A stretch of 23,697 nt of DNA, from NCBI GenBank assembly GCA_903772945.1, contig CAICTM010001734.1:1-23697 (forward strand), read 5' to 3'. A model generated the notes under the pieces. It did no database searches. It saw only the letters and a list, made by a program, of their open reading frames with translations, and was not told the origin of the DNA. A program made the position numbers and the translations under genes. Each line of letters begins with the position of its first letter. The first letter of the stretch is position 1. This DNA comes from Seminavis robusta. Its lineage: Eukaryota; Bacillariophyta; Bacillariophyceae; Naviculales; Naviculaceae. This document shows, in pieces, positions 10,501-17,231 of this stretch.

Positions 10501-10647
10501 CTGTTAGATATATTGACGTCTTTCTATGACAACCCAATGCAATACCGTTGCATGCTCTTGGGTGTTGGCAATCAAAACAATCACTATTCTGTTGTACGGA
10601 GCATTGCCGGTAAGATGAACCAAGCAGCAAAGGAGAACAATCTTTAA
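7597..10647 (+). CDS. MULE/MuDR-type transposase
   Basis: An intronless 1016-aa ORF, with its start set by a full Kozak match (GCCACCATG). The N-terminus is a Gln/Asn/Ser then Pro/Tyr-rich tail with five 12-nt repeats. Residues ~178-222 form a WRKY/FLYWCH-like zinc finger (YCCR, then KCLWRA, ending NHNHD), the usual DNA-binding module of Mutator-like transposases. The catalytic domain follows. D443 lies in CCDGTGG, D514 in CIDWGTSDDAD, the family Cys/His motif in NCFFHVVHAF (~603), and E704 in PNESFNRHGIK, matching the ESFNR hallmark of MULE enzymes. The D514-E704 spacing is longer than usual because of an acidic insertion around residues 548-595. Near residues 845-875 there is a C-x2-C...C cluster where a SWIM finger is often found, though I cannot match SWIM precisely. 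It should cut and join transposon ends in the nucleus. It is intact, so either active or domesticated. Confidence 0.85.
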   Translation: MSWRRPPPQYNQLNITSQNGSQNASQNASQNALQNSTNQRRVTRAYHPSTYWHLYHQHHGFPQYQAPVPPPYPPYPYASYYPNHASMPRHPAPVTNVDFRPPRQAPLPRTSQTSQGPIAAAPTGDYVEDPTCDPCSTKEQAKSQLIDKYGGFIDIRGVSKQCLKPDGTFQLKNGTKVFKYCCRVGDKDDPDKPKCLWRAQIRDYGELSLSSHRYRNFTRPGNTNHNHDMQKNPDNCKDQYGIAPALMPIVMKFVADETLRGRSILRVTAEEVMKRVQTVVRSDVAYLDHRHHVVDREPREHLTRQLRNYIANRRESFVKERLFGNSDLRSNDVLMRVISHWRLVLPTTYSPRCDYRSADELATAIGVPFINNKSGSEHMYTMDLGGGGIVRRYRETVMKHEDVPQQDLDERIEGAFIIFSPTGLFQLMHLALRRKGTRQLCCDGTGGMIRDKSCLITVGSVSVKLRTTEQEVTSSFRPILYLRAGGERFHPYCLALYAMRDLCFRCFGVEFCIDWGTSDDADTFVSAHVFFKKHPRLCDGTAACQSIMERQQEEDTADTESIPDPHYVPLTQVQDDRDPCSDQNSEHTGSDDDDCIQGEAVLNCFFHVVHAFAQKKSYVKKIKNKDFGAPKGTAYRHVVNIASTKTVEQRQTITELYLQDWSKNRGEKAAADHLRKEYCCFPKWNWNYACSGEVGVYPSNCPNESFNRHGIKSVATDCSKNATLASFLVHTAPRLLQEDSHNRSDPCTIEIPKTSSVLAVGLTGFLQDGIDVVELGRDEFGHPASWLANIRYKIGVPIDRSRIRLIQASLDGDQGPFTKKLLEQGKSVREDQVADAMIRTTRTVCHLQWKQGNIVGDCEDCIKHLGYSCPGAIFLRSKHGLLHTTLEVLRKSDANSRGDAAKAVARGNNKRMYESGLCSSKKRRCKSKMIESFDAYLGTLNGQQLMRLVHYLQLLPRNGEQKQFESQTLLDILTSFYDNPMQYRCMLLGVGNQNNHYSVVRSIAGKMNQAAKENNL
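7645..7704 (+). repeat. 12-bp coding minisatellite, five copies
   Basis: Five tandem units of the type TCGCAGAATGCA (first and last units variant) encode SQN(A/G) repeats in the disordered N-terminus of the transposase. The length keeps the frame. Confidence 0.9.
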
Positions 10648-10994
10648 TTTATAGTTATTCTATTTGTTCTATGTTCTGTACAATCAGTCTGTGTCTACAG
10701 ACATGCAATGCTGCCATTCACTAAGACGTATTTGCTGCTAAAGAAGTGATGTCAAATTCCAAAATTGATATTTGGTGCAGACAAACAAAATTTCATTATC
10801 ATGTTTGTTGCAAGAGCCATGTCATTGGAGCGCCTCCACATCCAAAAATCACAATGCCGACACTCCCACTGCCCTCCTGGCTCAGGCTTTGACGATAGAG
10901 CGAGCATTCACTTGTCCGATGGTGGTGTCACAACTCCTTCTCTCAAGTCTCCAGCAACGCAGAATCGTCCTCTCCAGAAATCTTTGCATTCACC
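10648..10994. other. Intergenic region between transposase and acidic-protein gene
   Basis: 347 bp holding the 3' end of the transposase gene and the upstream region of the next gene. No AATAAA signal, TIR or further coding frame was identified. Confidence 0.4.
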
Positions 10995-12287
10995 ATGGAA
11001 CCCAACCAAGATCCCCCTACTCCAGGCAATGGCGAACCTGTCCCCGTTCAAGATCCTGTGAAGAATGACGATTGTGTAGTCCAGCACATGTCTATCGAAC
11101 AGTACCAACAAGACTGTACCTTCTGCGAGTTCGTCTGGGCCAAGCTTGGAAGGATGGGATTCGATGTTCTCCAGTATGCTCGGGACAAGATTCTCCGTGT
11201 CAATGCAGAACGTCTCAAGGAGGGCAAGAAGAAGCTTGGTGAATTCATTTATGCCTACGATGTCTGTGGCATGTGGGTTGTCAAGTATGTGGACAAGGAT
11301 GGAAATCGTTCTCCTTTCCCTCCCATCAATGGAACCCTGGATATGGATTTCTTGAACCGCCTCTTGAAGATGAAGATCATCCTTCCCGATCCATTCGTGG
11401 AGCACAAAACAACAACCATGTTCTGTGATGCCTTTGGCATTAACGAGACAAACTTCATGCATGCATACCATCGTTACCTTGATGATGTGGACCTGTACAG
11501 CGAAGGATTGCATGATCAGTTCGGCAGCGATGAAGACTCTGACCCCATCACGGCAACTCTAAACCGCATTGACAACTTACCCACTGGTTCACCCACTGGT
11601 TCACTCACTGGTTCACTCACTGGTTCATCCACTGGTTCACCAACTGCTGGTACCTTGACGTCTGAGGAAACCCGACCTACTTTCCATCGAGAGCCCCTTT
11701 TTGGCTACCCTGTGTACTGTGTCCCCTGTGCCCAATCACCTACTAGTGGTTCAAGCAGTACTGGTGCAACTTCAAGTCCAGAGGTCTCTTTGACAGTTGC
11801 CAGTGGAAGCTCGGGGTCCCAGGATGAAATCTTGCTTCGCCCGAAGAAATGGGTCTTGTCCCAACAACAGGCTAGTGACGACTCTTCCTCCTCTGAAGAA
11901 GATGACGATGACGATGACTCCCAGGAAACAGAAGGCCCAAAAGAAGAATCCAAGGAAGAAGAATCGACGGAAGACGACATCCAGGAAGAAGAAGACAACG
12001 AAGAAGACGACATCCAGGAAGACGACGAGGCAGAAGAAGACGACATCCAGGAAGACGACGAGGAAGAAGACGACGACGACGAGAGTCCCAAGAAAAAGCA
12101 GAAGACTGGTGACAGTAATGACGATGACAAGGAAGAAGAAGAAGAAGACGAAGAAGTTGACACAGTTGATGGCAATGAAGATAATGGCAGTGAAGATAAT
12201 GGCGACGAAGATAATGGCGATGGTGCTGGTGCTACGGTTGGATCGTTGGGTTGTGTTCTCCTCTCTACTGGCAGCTGGTCCTATTGA
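10995..12287 (+). CDS. Acidic nuclear-type protein, unknown function
   Basis: An intronless 430-aa ORF starting at a good context (CACCATGG). I do not recognise the family. Residues ~30-170 look globular, with several Cys, aromatic and charged residues (QYQQDCTFCEF, AYDVCGMWVVKY, AYHRYLDDVDLY). Residues ~195-218 are a PTGS/LTGS repeat and the segment to ~295 is Ser/Thr-rich. From ~295 to ~415 the chain is dominated by Asp and Glu, with an embedded basic cluster SPKKKQKTG (~364-372) that looks like a nuclear localisation signal. Such tails occur in histone- or nucleic-acid-associated proteins, but this alone gives no function. It lies 347 bp downstream of the transposase in the same orientation, so it may be an accessory ORF of that element or an unrelated host gene. 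Confidence 0.65.
   Translation: MEPNQDPPTPGNGEPVPVQDPVKNDDCVVQHMSIEQYQQDCTFCEFVWAKLGRMGFDVLQYARDKILRVNAERLKEGKKKLGEFIYAYDVCGMWVVKYVDKDGNRSPFPPINGTLDMDFLNRLLKMKIILPDPFVEHKTTTMFCDAFGINETNFMHAYHRYLDDVDLYSEGLHDQFGSDEDSDPITATLNRIDNLPTGSPTGSLTGSLTGSSTGSPTAGTLTSEETRPTFHREPLFGYPVYCVPCAQSPTSGSSSTGATSSPEVSLTVASGSSGSQDEILLRPKKWVLSQQQASDDSSSSEEDDDDDDSQETEGPKEESKEEESTEDDIQEEEDNEEDDIQEDDEAEEDDIQEDDEEEDDDDESPKKKQKTGDSNDDDKEEEEEDEEVDTVDGNEDNGSEDNGDEDNGDGAGATVGSLGCVLLSTGSWSY
11580..11651 (+). repeat. 12-bp coding minisatellite (PTGS/LTGS), about six units
   Basis: Tandem units of the type CCCACTGGTTCA with one or two base changes; the last unit is degenerate. They encode a Thr/Gly/Ser linker and keep the frame. 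Confidence 0.9.
11969..12220 (+). repeat. Acidic coding repeats (DDIQEDDE and EDNG types)
   Basis: At 11969-12075 three copies of a GACGACATCCAGGAA-centred unit encode DDIQE(E/D)-type acidic repeats. At 12176-12220 three 15-nt units based on GAAGATAATGGC encode EDNG(S/D). Both expand the acidic tail without shifting frame. Confidence 0.8.
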
Positions 12288-13562
12288 GCATTTGTCCAAA
12301 CCTTTTGTTCTATTTGCGTTCTGCTTCATCTTGATTCATCCACAATGACCTGTTGTGGTGTGAGTGCAGGTACGCTGCAGGTCCTGTGTTGGGATCTTTG
12401 TGGGTCTTGATTGCCGGTTGAAACACGAATCTGGGTGGGTATGGTTTAGCACTGTCGAGTATACCCTTAGTTAAGAGAGTAATAAACGCGCCCAAATTCA
12501 AATGGTATCGGCTGGCTTACTTCTATATTCATGTACCGATATAAATCTGTAAATGGCCGTAGAGGTATGACCAATAGTAAGATATATTCTAGAACCAACC
12601 AACCAACACCACCCCCCCCCCCCCGTGAGAAAAGGGATGCGGTGCAGGAATGAGGAGGAGCCATGGGGAGGCGGAGGAGCCCATGGCGGACGTTGAGCGA
12701 GAAAGAGCGAGAGGAAAAGAGCGAGGGAACAGGCGGGGCACAAAGAGAAAATTTCCTGAGTATCCCGTTGGATGGTTGTTCAGGCTGATCAGACCAGATG
12801 AACCAACCGCGTGAGTACTCAGGCTCAATCAAGGAGGAAGACTTGGTGGACAAGATGGAGATGTTGTGAGCCTTGCTAGTTGAGCCTCACAGTGGAGGTG
12901 TAAGACTCAAATAGAATATTTGGTTTTGGTAGGCTTGACTCGTCTGGCTTGACTCTTCACCCTGCTTGGCTGGGTCGCGCGCTTGGACCTCCTGCAATAG
13001 AATTATGAAGGGGCATTTAAGGAACATGAAAATCCGATCATTGCAACATTGCAACCCCAGATGGACACCTTTTGGCATTTGAGGGCAAAACAACAAAACA
13101 AGTTTGTGCCAATGGTCATCTTTTCATGAAAACTCGGTCACTAGCCATGCAGGCATGTAGTAGACTAGCCGACTAGCCGACTAAAACTAATATGACATAC
13201 CGGTAAAGGGGCAGTTGTGCCAGTTTGCCTGCCTCCATCAATCGTCATCGTTTCATGAAAAATCCGGCCATTTCAACAGAGAGGAGACCTGGTCGAACAT
13301 GCGTTTCTGGATGCCTGTGACAAGAGGTCCGGATGTTGGCTAGTTTCACAACTCGTGAAACTGAAGCTTTCATTTCACAAGTTTTGTTCAGATATGGGTG
13401 AAACTGGAGCTAAATTATTACATAAATATTTAACACGGTTTTATGAAACAGTTAGAAAAGCCAAACAAATAAAATGGTCAAAACAGAATAGAGCAGCCTT
13501 CCGGACATTCAAAATCCGCTTTTCGACCGTGCCAAAAGAAAAGACTTTTAAAATAAAGCTCA
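12288..13562. other. Non-coding stretch upstream of the Cys-repeat gene
   Basis: About 1.3 kb with no convincing gene. It contains AATAAA at 12481, a run of 13 C at about 12612, a GACTAGCC-type short repeat near 13163-13183, and three spaced copies of a CATGAAAA(N)TCCGNTCA-like motif at about 13025, 13125 and 13254. The promoter of the downstream gene is presumably here, but no element was recognised. The open frames seen on either strand look random. Confidence 0.5.
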
Positions 13563-13587
13563 GACTGGAATCCCAGTTGAAGACATC

Positions 13588-16500
13588 ATGCTTCGTGGGG
13601 TTGCCAAGAGCAATGGTGCTGCCACCATCAGGAACAACACCGACGTTGCAAGACGCATTTGGCCCTACACACCCTACCGTGAAGCCAAGCTCACAGGAAA
13701 GCTGGAACGTCGGCTGGATGGTGATGGTTCTTGTGATGCCATTGAAACGTTTGATTTTGCGAATTTGGATGAAGAGAGCTCCATCTTTGACTTGCCGGGT
13801 GGACTGAATGCTATGGATCTCGTCAAGAGGCAAATGGTGAAAGCCGAGGAAAGGAGGGTCAACAGCCAAATTAAAGTTTTGTTTCCCCAGGTGGCTCGAG
13901 CCGACGGTGCTGATGTTTCTCATCTTGGGGGAGAAGCTGGAGTGGGAGCTTGTGAACCCATTGACTTCGTTGACGTGGGGGATGTGTTGGCGTTCGGATT
14001 CGGTATGTTATCTTACACTGCTTTTTTATGTCCAAGCTCTTGCATCCACCTCACAGATTTGCTTTTTGTTCTTGTTGACAGAGAACGGGCGAAGAGGTAC
14101 AAGTTTCTGTGCAGCCCTCAATCCATGCACCCATACCTATGCTCTTGGACAAGAGGGCATCATTCCTGATGTGAAAATTGGAGGCATCATCTTTGTCTCC
14201 TTGGATGCTGTGGGGTTCTCTCTAACCAAACAGTTGGGCAAACATACACTCAATCGAATGTGGGATGGTACGGGCGAGCCAGAACAAATCTTTGTTGATG
14301 GGCACATTGCTGTCCGTGGTACTGGAAGCATGGGAATCAAGTTTTCCCCTAAGGTTAAGGCAACGATCAATGTTGACCTTTCCTTAATCATTGACGTGGC
14401 TCCAAACAGCAGAAACAACGAAATCGCACCCAACTCACAGGCATTGAAAGACAACAATGATAATGTAAGTACACTCACCAAGGATGGTTGCTTTTTGTTG
14501 CAGCCTCCAAGTCATCAGCTCACACTTGGGATGTTTGCCCAGAGTGAAAATGTGGACTTTGAGATACTCCTCTCTGGTGAAGCTGGTGTCGTTTTTGAAG
14601 TGGTGAGCAGCTTGGGTGGTAGAACAGAGACCCATACAGTTGACCTTTCGGGGGTTATCACTGTAGAGGCTGACATGTATTTGTATGTTAGTGGCGAAGA
14701 TACAAAGCTCATGCTTGCTGCCAGTATCAACGTCATGCTGGGGGGCATCTGTGGTATGACCCCTTATGCTGCAGTCATTTGTGAGATATTTAGTGGTGAC
14801 TCTGAATTAGTAGGTGCCATTCGATCCTACGCCGACAAGACTGGATTTGGAGTTCAACTGGAGCTTTCCGGCTACATTGGATTGAAATATGACTTTGTGG
14901 AAGATGAGTTCGATTGGCCTTCTGATGGCCACAGCTTTAGCTTTGGTGTCACCCTTGGTTACAGCGGAAGCACAATCAATGCATGTGTACAGGTGGATGG
15001 GAATGAATCTTGTTTTCGCAAATGTGACGCTGACAGGTGAGCACAGGAACTTGGGCATCACAGCCACCCTGATCATGCATGCTGGCTGCATACCACTCAC
15101 ACCACCCTCTTCTTTCCTTCATATCCTCCTAGTCAATGCGATGATGATCAGTTCTGTGACCTTCTGGGTTTCTGCATCAAGAGGAAAAAGGTTGCCCATG
15201 TTTGCCACAAGAATGCTGTCTGCAAATCTGGCTACTGTGTTGGTGAGTTGACCAAAGAGTCCATACTTTGTTCGCATGCAGCAGTGGACCAAATCTCATT
15301 CACAAATGTCTCCCATTTACTTCAGGTGGCTTTTGCTCGGAATGCCCCACTGTTGATAGAAGTGCAGGTAGGTTCTGTGCTAGTCAGAGGGCCATGAAGG
15401 TATGCCTTCCTTGCTCAACACTTGTCCATTGGCCCATCTTTCACAAACTCCAGGTTGTATTGCCGATGCAGAGTTCTGTACTCAGAAGGTAAGGAGGAAG
15501 GCAAGACGCTTTCTAGACACTTGTCCACCACCATCCTTACCAGCAACGTGCGACCTCTCTGCTTTCTTTGCAGATAAACAAAATTGGGTTACGGTAAGCT
15601 TGCACTGACTGGACCATGCCTACATTGAACACTTGTATGTTTCAGTTCATCTAATCTCTCTTTCCTCATGCAGGTGTGAAGCCAAACGAAATAACGGCCG
15701 GGCCTGCCTGGACAAAGTTGCTTGCAAGAGTGATATTTGCAGTGGTAAGCATTGAAAGAAGGGTTGTAATCTTTGCCTTGTTAATGTGGGATTCACTCAT
15801 TTGTTAATGTCTCGGATCAGGTGGATTTTGCAGTGAATGTGCAAGAATTGACAGTGAGGAAGGGTGTGATAATAACAAATTTTGTAAGCCTGAGTTCCCT
15901 CAGAACAGTTTTCTGGTTGGTGCTTGTGTTGAAGCTCATGTGCATGGAACTCTTTGCTCCTTTGGTCCTCAGGCTCGCAAACTTTCACTGATGTGGGCTA
16001 TACTTGCATCAACAAGAGGAATTTAGGGGGTACATGCAGTTCAAACATAGCCTGCAATTCTGGTCGGTGTGTCAATGGATACTGTTCTGAATGCAGTCAA
16101 ATTGATAGCACCGATGGATGTGGAAGCAATGAGTTCTGCACTCAACTCCCAGGTGCCTTTGGGCACAGGTATGGGCTTGACATGCATGCAAGATGCCCTT
16201 TGAATGGTATTCCTTTTGTTGCTCATCAAGTCTTCATTTTCTTTATTAGATGCAAGGACAAGCTTGACCTTGGTGGTGCCTGCTTGAAGAGTAAGCTGTC
16301 AGATCAATTGCTTCAAATTCCAGTGTTCCTGCCTCACTCTGATGTACTCTTTCTATGGCACAGATGTAGTATGCAAATCAGGAAAGTGCAAAGGTGGCTA
16401 TTGCTCGGAGTGTGACAGAATTGACTCCACGTCGGGATGTTCCTCGGGAAAGTTTTGCACACAGGTAAGGTCAAAGGGTTTGTGGGTGTATTCTTCTTTG

Positions 16501-17231
16501 AGATCCACATCGAGTTCAAACTTATTGTGTTGGTGCTTGTCTTGACAGCGAACAACTGCATTTGGGTACCGTTGCGATGCCAAGCGTGGATTGGGAAGCA
16601 CATGTTCAAGTAATGTTGCTTGCACCAGGTAAGCAACAACGTGATTGTTTGGCTTTCTCAACGTAATCAGTGCAAAAGAGGGCTGTAACTGACACTCTCT
16701 TGGATGTTCAGTGCTGACTGTGTTGGAGGCTTTTGTTCGGACTGTCGGACATTGGATAGCACCAGTGGCTGCTCGAGTGGCAAGTTTTGTACACAAACAG
16801 CCTCTCCTGGCTATCGTTGTCAGAACCAAAAAGGAGAGGGTGGCACTTGTTCCTCCAACAACGCTTGCAGGGACTTTTGTGTTGGTGAGTTTACCAAAGA
16901 GTCCATACTTTGTTTTCCATCATGCAGCAGCGGACCAAATCTCATTCACAAATGTCTCCCATTTGCTTCAGCTGGGTTTTGCCAGCAATGCAGCAATGAT
17001 GGACATTGTGGCACTGACCGTTATTGTAGTGGGGTACGTAGATTGTTCTTGTTGGTTATTGCGAAGACAGTCATTGATCTCCTGCGAATCTCACACAGCG
17101 AATTGAATCTTGGCTTTTGTATTGCACAGTGGCCCTCATATGACTGCAAGAACAAGAAAAACAGAAACAAAAGTTGTGGTGCCAAGAAAGAGTGCAAAAG
17201 CAACAAATGTAAATTTTGGAAATGCAAATAA
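13588..17231 (+). CDS. Multi-exon Cys-repeat protein (copy A), probably extracellular, novel family
   Basis: Spliced by hand. Exons: 13588-14002, 14082-15036, 15133-15242, 15326-15367, 15454-15488, 15574-15593, 15674-15744, 15821-15883, 15973-16168, 16250-16290, 16364-16464, 16549-16628, 16712-16884, 16972-17033, 17130-17231. All introns are GT-AG, 73-96 nt long. The exons total 2466 nt, an open frame of 821 aa plus TAA. Exons 1-2 encode ~456 residues rich in Val, Ile, Gly, Ser and Asp with an alternating, beta-like pattern (FCAALNPCTHTY, RGTGSMGIKFSPKV, YLYVSGEDTKLML); I recognise no family. Exons 3-15 encode a Cys-rich entry segment and six eight-Cys repeats. Dense cysteines suggest a secreted or cell-surface disulfide protein. 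The 5' end is unsettled: ATG 13588 gives no signal peptide, and CTCAG ending at 13562 could be an acceptor for an upstream exon. Exon 6 is only 20 nt. Confidence 0.75.
14465..14503 (+). other. Candidate 39-nt intron inside exon 2, frame-preserving
   Basis: Begins GTAAGT and ends TTTTTGTTGCAG, a good donor and a pyrimidine-rich acceptor. Its length is a multiple of three and has no in-frame stop, so the protein is open whether or not it is removed (821 or 808 aa). Copy B has the same segment at 21803-21841 with one base change. It could be a very short intron, an alternatively retained one, or plain coding sequence. Confidence 0.45.
15243..15325 (+). other. Intron 3 of copy A, near-identical to intron 13
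   Basis: 83-nt GT-AG intron. Apart from a 4-nt gap and about four substitutions it matches intron 13 of the same gene (16885-16971). A more diverged relative is the corresponding intron of copy B (from 22532). Confidence 0.85.
16885..16971 (+). other. Intron 13 of copy A, near-identical to intron 3
   Basis: 87-nt GT-AG intron sharing the bulk of its sequence with intron 3 (15243-15325). The upstream exon ends share only TGTGTTG, and the downstream exon starts differ. Confidence 0.85.

Larger units (their letters stand above)
15133..17231 (+). repeat. Six tandem eight-cysteine repeats split by 12 introns
   Basis: After splicing, each unit is ~53-56 residues and starts G(F/Y)CSEC. The spacing is close to C-x2-C-x8-C-x5-C-x10-C-x9-C-x5-C-x4-C, then x4 to the next unit. 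Recurring words are (I/V/L)DSxxGC, (K/E)FCTQ, Y(R/T)C and C(K/N)SG(K/R)C. The sixth unit is divergent (GFCQQC) and ends in a Lys-rich tail. Intron positions recur between units: after C-x-G in phase 1, after FCTQ in phase 0, and before the fifth Cys in phase 2. This implies growth by duplication of exon-intron modules. It resembles Dickkopf- or EGF-type small disulfide domains only in general style. Confidence 0.8.

Noticed and set aside
11705..12329. Minus-strand Ser-rich and Phe/Val-rich frames and a plus-strand Lys/Thr-rich frame over the acidic tail
   Set aside because: They are other-frame readings of the GAA/GAC-rich tail of the acidic protein and have no independent support.
12467..12853. 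128-aa minus-strand frame over the poly-C tract
   Set aside because: Low-complexity Gly run from the homopolymer, with no conserved-looking segment.
6735..13300. Terminal inverted repeats for the MULE element
   Set aside because: Several candidate pairs were compared by eye, such as AAGACGTA near 7530 and 10725. They are direct or too short to count as TIRs.
13355..13807. 150-aa plus-strand frame overlapping exon 1 of copy A
   Set aside because: It is another frame of exon 1. The chosen frame continues through all later exons and aligns with copy B.
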